Source: Hymenobacter sp. YIM 151858-1 (GTDB taxonomy: Bacteria; Bacteroidota; Bacteroidia; Cytophagales; Hymenobacteraceae). Taken from it: a DNA stretch of 64,000 nt. The notes below the pieces were generated by a model. That model was given only the letters and a program-made list of their open reading frames with translations. It had not been told where the DNA came from and made no database searches. Shown here in pieces: positions 16,452-25,264 of this stretch (its first letter is position 1; each line of letters opens with the position of its first letter). The stretch is from positions 372,001 to 436,000 of the forward strand of contig NZ_CP110136.1 of the NCBI RefSeq assembly GCF_025979705.1, in the 5' to 3' direction. The translations under genes and the position numbers were made by a program.

Positions 16452-17366
16452 CTAGAGGCCGCTGCCGCGGTTCAGGTCGTCCTGGTCGGAGGAGGCGCGG
16501 CGCTGGCGCATGGGGTCGTCGGAGTTCAGGCGCTCCACATCCACGTCGGTGCGGCGCACCGTGTCGCGGATGGTTTCGTCGCGCTCCTCTACCTCTTTGC
16601 CCAGGCGCACTTCTTCCACCACGCGGGCTTCCTTGTTTACCACGGGCACTTCGGCGCGCTCGGTAATTTCGATTTCGCCCTCTCTGAAGTTCTGAATATC
16701 GGCTTCCGAAGCGGGGCGGTTTACGGGGTTGCGCTCAATCCAGGCGTGCTCCTGGCGCAGGCGCAGGTGCTCCTCCACGGGGCGCTCCACAATGCGGCTG
16801 CGCAGGCGCATGGCGCCGGTTTCTACCTCGCGCTTGCCCACTTGCAGGTTTTCTTCGATGATCGGAATCGACTGATCCGTTACGTCGGCGCCGCGGCCCA
16901 CCATGTCGCGGCTGCTCGTGCCGCTGGCGGTGGCGTCGGTGCCGGCCGTCAGGTTCTGCTGCTGGCCCATGCTCTGCTGGCTCATGCTTTGGGCGCCCAT
17001 GCCTGTCCAGCCGCTGCGGTACTGCTGGGCGCGCTCGTCCACATCAACGGCGCCGCAACGGTCGAGCACCTCGGCGGCCCGTTGGGCTTCCATCTGATCG
17101 GAGGCGTGCACGGTTACCATCGCGCCGCGGCGGGCCACTTCGGAGTAGCGCGATACTTCGTCGTCGCTGGTAAACAGCGAGCGGAAAAACCCGCTGATGC
17201 TGTCGTCGTTGGTGGTGCTGCTGGTAGTGCTGGCGCTGGTGGTGCCCGTGGTGTTCTGGGCCGAAATATCTATATGGTCGCGCGTAACGCCCATGCTTTC
17301 GAGTTGTTGCGCGGCTTGTCGGGCTTGGTTGGCATCGTCGAACATGCCAATTACGGTTTGTGCCAT
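16452..17366 (-). CDS. YsnF/AvaK-type stress protein with DUF2382 domain
   Basis: A 304-residue protein. The N-terminal domain (MAQTVIGMFDDANQARQAAQ to about 130) is the general stress protein 17M/YflT fold. A Gln/Ser/Met-rich linker follows (about 130-170), then a DUF2382 domain (about 172-285) with SIPIIEENLQVGKREVE, RSRIVERPVEEHLRLR and EARVVEEVRLGKEVEERDE. The family is common in desiccation- and radiation-tolerant bacteria. The gene starts 51 bases downstream of another DUF2382 gene, so they likely form an operon. A paralog at 9867 lost most of the DUF2382 part. Molecular function unknown. Confidence 0.85.
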   Translation of the reverse strand: MAQTVIGMFDDANQARQAAQQLESMGVTRDHIDISAQNTTGTTSASTTSSTTNDDSISGFFRSLFTSDDEVSRYSEVARRGAMVTVHASDQMEAQRAAEVLDRCGAVDVDERAQQYRSGWTGMGAQSMSQQSMGQQQNLTAGTDATASGTSSRDMVGRGADVTDQSIPIIEENLQVGKREVETGAMRLRSRIVERPVEEHLRLRQEHAWIERNPVNRPASEADIQNFREGEIEITERAEVPVVNKEARVVEEVRLGKEVEERDETIRDTVRRTDVDVERLNSDDPMRQRRASSDQDDLNRGSGL

Positions 17367-17417
17367 GGTACTGGGATTAGGGTTATTGGTTGGGTTGGGT
17401 AAAAAGGCGGACCAGGT

Positions 17418-17867
17418 TTAGCCCGCGGGTTGGTTAGGATCATTCGTCACCCGCTCCACGATAATCTCTTCTTTGCGGAGCGTAACAGGTTGCGTGGTTT
17501 CGGCTTGCACCTGGCGTTTGGTAATGCGCACTTCTTCTACAAACAGAATGCGCTTTTCAACCACCAACACCTCGCGCAGCACCGGCATAATGGTGGTGTC
17601 GCCCTCGTAGCGCACGGCGGGCGGGGCCACATCCACGTATTGATTGACGGGCACCCGCTCCACCTCAATTTCTTCGCGCACGGTGGGTGCCGTTACTTCC
17701 TGGTGCTCCTCGTGTACTTGCTTGGTTACGCGAATGCGGCCGGTTTCTACCACGCCGCGCTGCACCTGCAGCTGCTCCTCAATCACCGGAATCACCACCG
17801 GCTGCCCGGGCTGCACAAGGGGCTGGTTCGAGGCGTTGGGTGGGGTGGGGTTTTGGGGCGGTTGCAT
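17418..17867 (-). CDS. Stand-alone DUF2382 stress protein
   Basis: A 149-residue protein. After a Pro/Gln/Asn-rich N-terminus (MQPPQNPTPPNASNQP) the DUF2382 domain starts with VVIPVIEEQLQVQRGVVETG and continues with repeated Val/Glu/Arg strand motifs (EEIEVERVPVNQYVD, VVEKRILFVEEVRITKRQV, LRKEEIIVERV). The alternating EV/VE pattern suggests an extended beta-rich domain. The start at 17867 was chosen because it precedes the Pro-rich linker; a start at 17915 is also possible. Likely first gene of a two-gene stress operon. Confidence 0.8.
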   Translation of the reverse strand: MQPPQNPTPPNASNQPLVQPGQPVVIPVIEEQLQVQRGVVETGRIRVTKQVHEEHQEVTAPTVREEIEVERVPVNQYVDVAPPAVRYEGDTTIMPVLREVLVVEKRILFVEEVRITKRQVQAETTQPVTLRKEEIIVERVTNDPNQPAG

Positions 17868-18252
17868 AGGAATGTAGGGTTTGGGCCGGCCGGTGCCGGA
17901 ATCGGATAAAGCCAACTTCGAGGAATGTAGGATGGGCTTACGGGGCTCAATTGCTATTGTTATTGTTCAGATAGCCAGATTAAGTACAATAAATGGTTGG
18001 GCTAGGCGCAAGCTCGGCGGGCCGAAGCGCAACCATAAAGCGCTGCTGCATTGGGGCTTGCAGCGGCCGTATTGTTGGGCTAACCAACAAGCTCCAGGCC
18101 TGATTGTGGCGGGCAAATTCTTGGGTTTCGGTAATGCATTTCGTCCTGGTGAGCTACGGTTCATCGGGCTCATGCTACACTTCGGTAGCAACAAGTGGCA
18201 AGGGGGCAGGCCGGGCGGCCACTTTTGGCTGGTCAATCAGCCGCTACCCCCC
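17868..18252. other. Divergent intergenic region before the TonB receptor gene
   Basis: Nearly 390 bases between divergent genes. The frame of the receptor stays open here, but its codons do not look coding and lack a signal peptide, so I treat it as leader sequence. An A+T-rich patch (17950-17995, TTGCTATTGTTATTG) is the best promoter location. Confidence 0.5.
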
Positions 18253-20475
18253 ATGAAACGTTTGCTACCCCTCGTACTGCTGCTCCTGCTGGCCGCCCTA
18301 GGTCGGGTGTCGGCCCAAACCGCCACCGCCCTTAGCGGCACCGTGCGCGATGCGCAGGGCCAGCCGCTGCCCGGCGCCAACGTGTTCCTGAAAACCACCT
18401 TCGACGGCGCCACCGCCGATTCGCTGGGGCGGTTCCGCTTCAGCACGCAGCAAACCGGCACGCTGCCCCTGGTGGTTACGCTGATGGGCTACGAGGTGCA
18501 GGAGCGGCTCGTGGTGCTCGATGGCGTGGCCAAGCGTTTTGCCGTTGTGCTGAAGCCCGTGCGCAACCAACTCGGCGATGTTACCATCACGGCCGGCGCC
18601 TTTGAGGCCAGCGACGAAAAACGCAGCACCGTACTCACCACCCGCGACGTGCAAACCACCGCCGGCGCCCTGGCCGACATCAACGGCGCGCTGAACACCC
18701 TCCCTGGCACCAGCAGGGTAGGCGAGGAGGGCAAGCTGTTTGTGCGCGGCGGGGCGGCCGGCGAAACCAAGCAGTACCTCGACGGCCTGCCCTTGCAAAG
18801 CCCCTACAACGCCAGCGTGGCCGGGGTGCCGGCGCGGGGCCGCTTTTCGCCCAACCTGTTCAAGGGCACGGTGTTTAGCACGGGCGGCTACTCGGCCGAG
18901 TTCGGGCAGGCGCTGTCGGCGGTGGTGGGGCTGAAATCGTACGACCTGGCCGACGAAACCCAAACGGGCGTGTCGTTGCTGTCGGTGGGCCTGGGCTTGT
19001 CTCACCAGCAGCGCTTCGAGCGCAGCTCAGTGGCCGCTACCCTGGATTACACCAACCTGCAGCCTTACTACGGCCTGGTGCCGCAGGAGTGGGGCTGGCT
19101 GAAAGCGCCGCAGTCCCTAGGTGGCTCGGTGGCCCTGCGCCAGCGCACCGGCGACATGGGCATGCTGAAAGTGTACGGAGCCTTTACGCGCTCGGAGTTT
19201 GGCCTGCGCCAGCCCGACCCCGACTTTGCCGGCGGCCGCCCCATTGGCCTGCAAAACCAAAACCACTACCTCAACGCCACTTTCCGGAGCCCCTTGCGCC
19301 GCGGCTGGAGCGTGCAAACCGGCGTGGCCGGCACCCGCGACGCGCAAACCGTGCGCCCCGACGTGCAGTACCTCCACGATCTGGAGCAATCGGTGGTGGG
19401 CCGCGTGGTGCTCACCAACGATTCGGCCGGCACCTACTGGAACCTTAAGCTCGGGGCCGAGGGCCTGGGCCAGCGCTACCAGCAGCAGTATCAGGCCTCC
19501 GGCGAAGCACCGCTGCAGCGCCTCGGGTTTGAGGAAGCACGGGTGGCGGCCTTTGCCGAATCGGACATTGCCTTCAGCAACAACCTGGTGGCCCGCGCCG
19601 GCGGCCGGGCCGAGTACTCCAAAGTGCTGGGCCGCTGGAACGCTGCGCCGCGCCTAGCGTTGGCTTACCAGCTGAGCGAAGGCGAGCAGCTTTCGGGGGC
19701 GTGGGGCTACTTCTACCAAACGCCCGCCAACGACCTGATGCGCATTGGGCAGTACGCCGCTAACCTGCGCTTCGAGCGGGCGGCGCACTACCTGGTTACG
19801 TATCAGCGCATCAAAAACAACCGCACTTTTCGCGGCGAAGCTTATTACAAAGACTACGCGCACCTGACGCGCTACGCAGCCCCGGCCCTAGGTACCAATG
19901 TGCCGCTGCCTTTTGTGCCGGCCGCCTACCAGAGCACCGGCAAGGGCTACGCCCGCGGTGTGGATGTGTTCTGGCGCGACCGGAAATCGGTGAAGGGCCT
20001 CGACTACTGGGTGAGCTACGGCCTGCTGGATACGCGCCGCCAGCAGCGCGCCGACCCGCAACTGGCCGTGCCCACGTTTGCCTCGCGCCACAATTTCTCG
20101 GTGGTTGGCAAATATTGGTTCAACAAGCTGCACACGCTGGTGGGCGCCACTTACAGCTACGCCTCGCCCAGGCCTTACTACAACCCCAACCTGCCCGGCT
20201 ACAACCAAGCCCGCACGCCCAGCTACCAGGATTTAAGCCTGAACCTGAGCTACGTTACCTCGATCGGGAAAAACCTGACCATCGTGCACCTGGCCTGCTC
20301 CAACGTGCTCGGCCGCGACAACGTGTTCGGCTACCGCTACGCCAACACGCCCGATGCCACGGGCACCTACCAAGGCGTGGCCGTTACGCCCTCGGCCCCG
20401 CGCATGTTTTTCGCCGGCTTGCTGATTTCCATCAATAAAAAGCGCCCGGCCGATACCAACACCGCGCCGGAGTAG
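18253..20475 (+). CDS. TonB-dependent receptor with carboxypeptidase-regulatory-like domain
   Basis: A 740-residue outer-membrane receptor. The signal peptide (KRLLPLVLLLLLAALGRVSA) leads into a CarboxypepD_reg-like domain (about 25-110: LSGTVRDAQGQPLPGANVF, LPLVVTLMGYEVQERLVV), a plug (about 118-230: INGALNTLPGTSRVGEEGK, FVRGGAAGETKQYLDGLPL, FSTGGYSAEFGQALSAVV) and a barrel of about 500 residues. It is shorter than SusC-type receptors and has no SusD partner, so it resembles receptors for siderophores, metals or peptides. The ATG at 18253 begins the signal peptide. The gene at 20667 may be its functional companion. Confidence 0.88.
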   Translation: MKRLLPLVLLLLLAALGRVSAQTATALSGTVRDAQGQPLPGANVFLKTTFDGATADSLGRFRFSTQQTGTLPLVVTLMGYEVQERLVVLDGVAKRFAVVLKPVRNQLGDVTITAGAFEASDEKRSTVLTTRDVQTTAGALADINGALNTLPGTSRVGEEGKLFVRGGAAGETKQYLDGLPLQSPYNASVAGVPARGRFSPNLFKGTVFSTGGYSAEFGQALSAVVGLKSYDLADETQTGVSLLSVGLGLSHQQRFERSSVAATLDYTNLQPYYGLVPQEWGWLKAPQSLGGSVALRQRTGDMGMLKVYGAFTRSEFGLRQPDPDFAGGRPIGLQNQNHYLNATFRSPLRRGWSVQTGVAGTRDAQTVRPDVQYLHDLEQSVVGRVVLTNDSAGTYWNLKLGAEGLGQRYQQQYQASGEAPLQRLGFEEARVAAFAESDIAFSNNLVARAGGRAEYSKVLGRWNAAPRLALAYQLSEGEQLSGAWGYFYQTPANDLMRIGQYAANLRFERAAHYLVTYQRIKNNRTFRGEAYYKDYAHLTRYAAPALGTNVPLPFVPAAYQSTGKGYARGVDVFWRDRKSVKGLDYWVSYGLLDTRRQQRADPQLAVPTFASRHNFSVVGKYWFNKLHTLVGATYSYASPRPYYNPNLPGYNQARTPSYQDLSLNLSYVTSIGKNLTIVHLACSNVLGRDNVFGYRYANTPDATGTYQGVAVTPSAPRMFFAGLLISINKKRPADTNTAPE

Positions 20476-20666
20476 CGCGGTGTAGCGCGCTACACGCCCC
20501 CAATCGCCCACGAGTCGGTACCCGCTACCCACACTTCAGCCGGCTTATCCGACACTTCGGCGACACAAAATTTCGGGCGGTCCTAGGTCGCCGCACCTTT
20601 GAATCACCAGACAGGCACGACGCCAACAACCAACCAATTATCAACCCCTTAACCCAACGCACTGCC

Positions 20667-21362
20667 ATGAAAACCTCGCTGCTTATCCTCGCCCTTGCTG
20701 CCGCTTCGTTCAACGCTTCGGCCCAACAAAAGACGGCTCCGGTCGCCACTGCCCAGGCCGCGCCGGCCGGCTACTCCGATATGCTGGCTGCCACCGTGCG
20801 CCAAGTGACAAGCACCGGCGACCCGGCCCAGCTCAAGGAAATCGGCGGTAAGCTGGAGCGCGCCGCCGCCGTGGCCCCCGCCGACTGGCTGCCGCGCTAC
20901 TACCAGGCCTACGCGCTGATGCTGACCACCTTTGTGAGCAAAGAAGAAGGCGACGTGAAAGACAAGTACCTCGACCAGGCCGAAGCCGCCCTGGCCAAAG
21001 CCCGCAAGCTGCGCGGCGACGAATCGGAGCTGCTGGTGCTGCAGGCCTACATCTACCAGGCGCGCCTGGGTATTTCGCCCATGATTCGCTCGATGAAATA
21101 CTCGCAGCTGGTAAGCGAAACCATAGAGCAAGCCAAAAAGCTAAACCCGGCCAACCCGCGCGCCTATTTGGTGCTGGCCAACAACGTGTACTACACGCCC
21201 AAAATGTTCGGGGGCGGCGCCGAGGCTGCCAAGCCGCTCTACGAAGAAGCCAAAGCCCGTTTCGCCGCCTTCAAACCTGCCTCCGAGGTAGCGCCCAACT
21301 GGGGCGAGCGGCAGGTGCTCGGCCGCCTGAAGCAATACGAGCAAGCCACCGCCGCCAAGTAG
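20667..21362 (+). CDS. Exported TPR-like protein
   Basis: A 231-residue protein with a signal peptide (KTSLLILALAAASFNASAQ). The rest is helical with degenerate TPR units (LKEIGGKLERAAAVAPADWL, YLDQAEAALAKARKLRGDE, SETIEQAKKLNPANPRAYLV, AAKPLYEEAKARFAAFKP). Proteins of this shape often sit next to TonB receptors in Bacteroidota; the receptor gene ends 191 bases upstream. It is probably periplasmic. The 20476-20666 gap contains a short palindrome (20479-20494) and the likely promoter of this gene, so it may have its own transcript. Confidence 0.75.
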   Translation: MKTSLLILALAAASFNASAQQKTAPVATAQAAPAGYSDMLAATVRQVTSTGDPAQLKEIGGKLERAAAVAPADWLPRYYQAYALMLTTFVSKEEGDVKDKYLDQAEAALAKARKLRGDESELLVLQAYIYQARLGISPMIRSMKYSQLVSETIEQAKKLNPANPRAYLVLANNVYYTPKMFGGGAEAAKPLYEEAKARFAAFKPASEVAPNWGERQVLGRLKQYEQATAAK

Positions 21363-21370
21363 TAGCCACC

Positions 21371-21715
21371 GTTCCCCAAGCTGTCATTGCGAGCCAAGCG
21401 AAGCAATCGGTCCTGAGCCGGGTACGACCCTTCAGCCAGCACTAAGCGAAGTGCACCTAGGGCGGGGCCGAACGATGTAGCGCGGACTTTGGCTACGCCG
21501 ACCTACGGTTGTAGTCCGCGTCCAGGGATAGTAAAATCAATCGTTGCCCTAGGTCCACAATTAGACATTACTATCCGGGGACGCGGACTACAAAGTCCGC
21601 GCTACATCGTTCGGCCCCGCCCTAGGTGCACTTCGCTTAGTGCTGGCTGAAGGGTTGTGCCCTGCCCGGGACCGATTGCTTCGTCCTTCGTCCTCGCAAT
21701 GACAGCTTGGGGAAC
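21371..21715. repeat. Long composite inverted repeat of REP type
   Basis: A 345-bp near-palindrome fills the gap between the TPR-like and LytS-type genes. The left arm runs 21371-21533 and the right arm 21568-21715, with one extra block in the left arm and a few mismatches. The outer ends (GTTCCCCAAGCTGTCATTGC) pair with 21696-21715. The inner part contains GTAGCGCGGACTTT and GATAGTAA, shared with 35218-35446. Two CCTAGG copies sit at symmetric positions in the arms and a third near the centre. Confidence 0.85.
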
Positions 21716-21786
21716 AGCTCTACCCACCTAGGGCAATGCCGCCACGGCGTGCTACCTTGCTGCGGGCTCCCATTTACCTTACTGCC

Positions 21787-22941
21787 ATGTCTACGCTGTT
21801 TCCGCCTACGCCGGACGAACATGAAGCGCTGTATGCCCACAACGCCCAAATGCCGCCCGTTCGGTTTTGGCAGCGCTACTCGCGCCGGCGTTGGTTGCGG
21901 CTGGGCCTCACCATCCTGGCACTCACCTTCAGCATCGGCACCTTTGCCTGCACCGAGTGCTGGGGCGACGCCCGCAAAATGACGGTGAACTACGCCATGA
22001 CGTTTGTGTACTCGCTGGGCCTGTGGGTTACCAACGGGTACGCCGTCGACTGGCTCGATCGGTACGCCAACTGGCGGCGCGAGCCGGTTAAGCGCCTGGT
22101 GCTTACGCTGCTTACCTCGCTGGGCGGCTCGCTGGTGGTGATTGCGGCCATCAACTTCTGGTTTTTGGTGATCTACCGGGGCTACGATGCCTCGGTGATG
22201 CTGCAACCGGGCGTAATGGCCCGCGTGGTGTTTCCGCTGCTGGTAACCACCATCATTTCGCTGGTGCTGCACAGTCGCTCGTTCCTGATGAGCTGGCGCG
22301 AAGCCCTGATCCGCAACGAGCGGCTGCAAAAGGAAATGGCGCAGGCCGAAGCCGAAACCCTGCGCCAGCAGCTCGATCCGCACTTCATGTTCAACGCCCT
22401 GAACGCGCTGACCTCGCTGGTGGAGGAGGAGCCCAAGCTGGCCGTGCGCTTTATCCGGCAGCTTTCGCAGGTGTACCGCTACGTGCTCGACGCCCGCGGC
22501 CGCGACGTGGTGCCCCTGCGCGACGAGCTGGCCTTTGCCCAGTCGTACCTGTTTCTGCAGCGCATCCGCTACGGCGAGGCCCTGCAGGCCGAGCTGCCCG
22601 ACCCCGAGAGCGTATCGGCGCACGCCGTGGTGCCGCCCCTCAGCCTGCAGCTGCTCATCGAAAACGCCCTGAAACACAACGTGGCCACCGCGGGCCAGCC
22701 CCTGCACCTGCGCATCGAGCTCGACGGAGCTGGCCAGCACCTGCGCGTCGTCAACAACCTGCGCCCGCGCCGCCTCGCGCCGGGCGAGTCGATGGGCATT
22801 GGCCTGCCCAACCTGCAGGGCCGCTACCGCCACCTTACCAAAAAGCAAGTACAGGTGCAGCGCACCGCCACCGAGTTTGCCGTAACCCTGCCCGTGCTGG
22901 CGCTCGAAGACAGCGCGATAGTTAGCGAGGTAGCGAGTTAA
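21787..22941 (+). CDS. LytS/YehU-type sensor histidine kinase
   Basis: A 384-residue inner-membrane kinase with about four transmembrane helices (about 38-56, 68-86, 105-130, 147-165), a short coiled linker, a His_kinase domain with LDPHFMFNALNAL (phospho-accepting His199), and an ATPase domain with LQLLIENALKHN and MGIGLPNLQGRY. There is no large periplasmic sensor, so the signal is probably sensed in the membrane. The ATG at 21787 matches the start of the N-terminal tail. Its last codons run into a short repeat. The LytTR regulator gene follows after 147 bases and is the expected partner. Confidence 0.9.
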   Translation: MSTLFPPTPDEHEALYAHNAQMPPVRFWQRYSRRRWLRLGLTILALTFSIGTFACTECWGDARKMTVNYAMTFVYSLGLWVTNGYAVDWLDRYANWRREPVKRLVLTLLTSLGGSLVVIAAINFWFLVIYRGYDASVMLQPGVMARVVFPLLVTTIISLVLHSRSFLMSWREALIRNERLQKEMAQAEAETLRQQLDPHFMFNALNALTSLVEEEPKLAVRFIRQLSQVYRYVLDARGRDVVPLRDELAFAQSYLFLQRIRYGEALQAELPDPESVSAHAVVPPLSLQLLIENALKHNVATAGQPLHLRIELDGAGQHLRVVNNLRPRRLAPGESMGIGLPNLQGRYRHLTKKQVQVQRTATEFAVTLPVLALEDSAIVSEVAS

Positions 22942-23087
22942 GGAGTGAATGAGTTGGTGAGTTTACGAGTTCAAACTGACGAGCTAACCCTGTTCCTCCG
23001 ACCTCCCGCAAGTGCTGACTTCAGCCCTCAACAACCCCTCAACCCACAAACTCATAAACTCGCAAACTCAACAACTCCTAAACTCCC
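22936..23087. repeat. Inverted repeat of short GAGTT-type units between kinase and regulator
   Basis: Tandem imperfect units with the core GAGTT/GAGTTT run from the kinase stop (22936-22972) and reappear in reverse complement as AACTC units at 23046-23087, just before the ATG of the regulator gene. The middle part (about 22973-23045) is unrelated. An RNA covering it could fold into a long imperfect hairpin. Confidence 0.75.
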
Positions 23088-23088
23088 C

Positions 23089-23883
23089 ATGACTGCCTTT
23101 ATCATCGAAGACGAGCCGCTGGCTGCCAAGCGCCTCACCGATTTGCTGCGCCGCCAACAGCCGCCCGTGCAGGTGCTGGCCACGGCCGACTCGGTGGAGG
23201 CCGCCGTGGCCCTGCTCGAAACCGCCGCCGCGCCGCCCGACGTGCTCTTCCTTGATATTCATCTGGCCGATGGGCTCAGCTTCGAGCTGTTTGAGCGCGT
23301 GGAGGTGCGCTGCCCGGTCATCTTCACCACCGCCTACGACCAGTACGCCCTGCGCGCTTTCAAGGTCAACAGCGTCGATTACCTGCTCAAGCCTATTGAT
23401 GAGGAGGAGCTGCAGGCGGCCCTGCACAAGCTGCGCCAGCTGCGGGCCTCGGCCCCGGCCACCGGCCCCGGCGGCGCCCTAGGTCTCGACCCCGCGGTGC
23501 TGGCCCAGGTGCTGCAGCAGTTGCAGCCGCAGCAACAGCAATACAAAAAGCAGTTTGTGGTGAAAGTGGGCGAGCATCTGAAGGTGATTCCCGTGGAGCA
23601 GGTCAGCTACTTTTTCAGCCTCGAAAAAGCCACCTTCGTGCAAACGCGCGAAAACCGCCGCTTCGTGCTCGATCAGACCTTGGAGCAACTCGAAAAAATG
23701 CTCGACCCGCAGCAGTTTTTCCGCCTCAACCGGGCCTACCTGGTGCACCACGCCGCCATTCAGGACATCATCCACTACACCAACTCGCGCCTGAAAACCA
23801 CCTTGGCACCGGCCTCGCCCGAGGGCGACGTGCTCGTGAGCCGCGAGCGGGTGCCGGCTTTCCGGGCCTGGCTTGATCGGTAA
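23089..23883 (+). CDS. LytTR-family response regulator
   Basis: A 264-residue regulator. The receiver domain (1-120) has acidic residues IIEDEP, phospho-acceptor Asp56 in FLDIHLAD, and the Lys of VDYLLKPID. The C-terminal LytTR DNA-binding domain (about 165-262) shows FVVKVGEHLKVIPVEQVSYF, QTLEQLEKMLDPQQFFRLNR and LKTTLAP, and ends with VLVSRERVPAFRAWLDR. The start at 23089 fits the receiver exactly; longer in-frame starts pass through the repeat. It pairs with the kinase upstream and precedes a PAP2-like gene by 9 bases. Confidence 0.9.
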   Translation: MTAFIIEDEPLAAKRLTDLLRRQQPPVQVLATADSVEAAVALLETAAAPPDVLFLDIHLADGLSFELFERVEVRCPVIFTTAYDQYALRAFKVNSVDYLLKPIDEEELQAALHKLRQLRASAPATGPGGALGLDPAVLAQVLQQLQPQQQQYKKQFVVKVGEHLKVIPVEQVSYFFSLEKATFVQTRENRRFVLDQTLEQLEKMLDPQQFFRLNRAYLVHHAAIQDIIHYTNSRLKTTLAPASPEGDVLVSRERVPAFRAWLDR

Positions 23884-23892
23884 CGCGCCGCT

Positions 23893-24510
23893 ATGTGCCC
23901 GGCCACCCAAAACCCGCCCACGCGCCGCTACAACCCCAGGTTGGTGCGGGTAGCTTATTGGGTTTCTGCCCTGGGTAATCCGCTGTTTACGGCCTTGGTG
24001 TTCGTGGGCGTGCTGGCGTTTCGGCTACTCGAGGTGCGTGTTGCGGCTGGGGTGGTGGCGGGCCTGCTGCTCGGGGTGGCCGCGCCCATGTCCATCTGGA
24101 ACTACCGGCAGGTAAGAAGCGGCGCTTACACCGATTTCGACGTATCGGTGCGCGAACACCGGGCCTCGTTTTACCCTAGGTTAATCGCGCTGCTGGGCTT
24201 GGCAACGGCGCTTGTGTGGGCTACGCAACCGGCGGCTCCGCTGCGTGCGGGTATGTTGGCTGCCCTGGGTTTGCTGGTGGCTTGTTACGCCATCAACTTT
24301 CGGCTGAAAGTGTCGCTGCACGCCGCGCTGTCGTTTTTTATGGCGGGCTGCGTGTTGGGCATGAATCAGGCGTGGGGCCTAGGTGCCCTGCTGGTGGCTA
24401 GCCTGGTGGCAGCCTCGCGCCTCGTGCTGCAGCGGCACTCGTTAGCCGAGTTGGTTGTGGGTACTTTGGTGGGAAGTGGAGTGGCCTTGCTATCAGTGAT
24501 GCAGGCGTGA
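23893..24510 (+). CDS. PAP2-superfamily-like membrane protein
   Basis: A 205-residue protein with about six membrane helices. Features that recall phosphatidic-acid-phosphatase 2 proteins are TDFDVSVREHR (about 76-86), HAALSFFMAGC (about 143) and SRLVLQRHSLAELVVG (about 175-190, the SRxxxxxHxxxD-like C-terminal motif with Glu instead of Asp). The classical SGH motif appears as LHAAL, so activity is uncertain. It starts 9 bases after the LytTR regulator stop and is probably co-transcribed with it. Alternative: a non-catalytic relative. Confidence 0.65.
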   Translation: MCPATQNPPTRRYNPRLVRVAYWVSALGNPLFTALVFVGVLAFRLLEVRVAAGVVAGLLLGVAAPMSIWNYRQVRSGAYTDFDVSVREHRASFYPRLIALLGLATALVWATQPAAPLRAGMLAALGLLVACYAINFRLKVSLHAALSFFMAGCVLGMNQAWGLGALLVASLVAASRLVLQRHSLAELVVGTLVGSGVALLSVMQA

Positions 24511-24784
24511 CGAATAACGGTTGATGAATAAGGTAATGCTAATAATATTTCACAAAAACCGAATCGAGCGGGAGAACTGTTGGGGTATTAACATAAAATC
24601 ACTTATTGCACTAGCTGATACAGCTGATTCATAAGCTTAGCTCAACCTGATTATTCCCCAATCTGAGTTTTGTTGTTCTGGGATGCCTTTACCCGCCCCA
24701 CTATTAGGGCTGAATCCTGCTGTTCACCGAAAGAAACATTAGATTTATTCGCCTCGTGTGGAATTCCGCTTTTGACCGTCGAGT
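24511..24784. other. A+T-richer spacer, no gene seen
   Basis: The base composition changes sharply after the PAP2-like gene (for example AATAATATTTCACAAAAACC). No frame of useful length looks coding. It is the left part of an A+T-richer block that extends to about 25750. Confidence 0.55.
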
Positions 24785-25264
24785 ATGTCTTTCCTTCTAG
24801 TACACTTCGTGTGGCCACTGCTGTTCACTGTGTGGAGCCTATTTGCTTGTCTTGGTCTAAGTAACCTCTCCGTCGTGACTTATAGCGGGCACACTGATGA
24901 CACCGTTGGACCGGTAGTGGGTCTCACAGTACGGGCTACCTGTGATTCTTTGCACCTACACCTAAAGAACAACTCCAACGCCTACGCCTACTTCCAACTA
25001 GAGCTCGAGGGATACGAAAGAGCAGCAAGTCAGGGGGAACCAAGTTGGGTCTTACTTGATACTGACATCCTGGCCCCCAATAATCAAGTGGGCGTCATTC
25101 GCCGGCTAGCTCCGCAGGAAGCCGTTACTTTTCACCGATCCACCCGAGAGGTTCTGGGGTGGTGCAACAGCCGTGGGAGCGGCAAATATCGAGTAGTGTT
25201 GCATGCGGGTAAATCGCTGCGTATCAAAGCGATGCAGTATTCCATTTCTTTTTCATGTTCTTAG
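24785..25264 (+). CDS. Hypothetical exported protein in an A+T-richer island
   Basis: A 159-residue frame. The N-terminus (MSFLLVHFVWPLLFTVWSLF) is hydrophobic and could be a signal peptide or anchor; the rest looks like a beta-sandwich (VVGLTVRATCDSLHLHLKNN, YFQLELEGYE, KYRVVLHAGKSL). Three Cys are present after the signal. Codon use is less GC-biased than in nearby genes. No family is recognised. The coherent amphipathic pattern supports a real gene, but confidence is moderate; it may be recently acquired. Confidence 0.5.
   Translation: MSFLLVHFVWPLLFTVWSLFACLGLSNLSVVTYSGHTDDTVGPVVGLTVRATCDSLHLHLKNNSNAYAYFQLELEGYERAASQGEPSWVLLDTDILAPNNQVGVIRRLAPQEAVTFHRSTREVLGWCNSRGSGKYRVVLHAGKSLRIKAMQYSISFSCS

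Noticed and set aside
16434-17402. 322-codon plus-strand frame opposite the YsnF-type gene
   Set aside because: The minus-strand DUF2382 protein is convincing; this frame is its complement with repetitive Ala/Gly/His/Val.
17881-18252. Upstream extension of the TonB receptor frame
   Set aside because: A signal peptide starts at 18253 and the extension lacks coding character.
23893-24510. Active PAP2 phosphatase
   Set aside because: The motifs are incomplete (SGH missing, Asp replaced by Glu), so only a PAP2-like fold is called.
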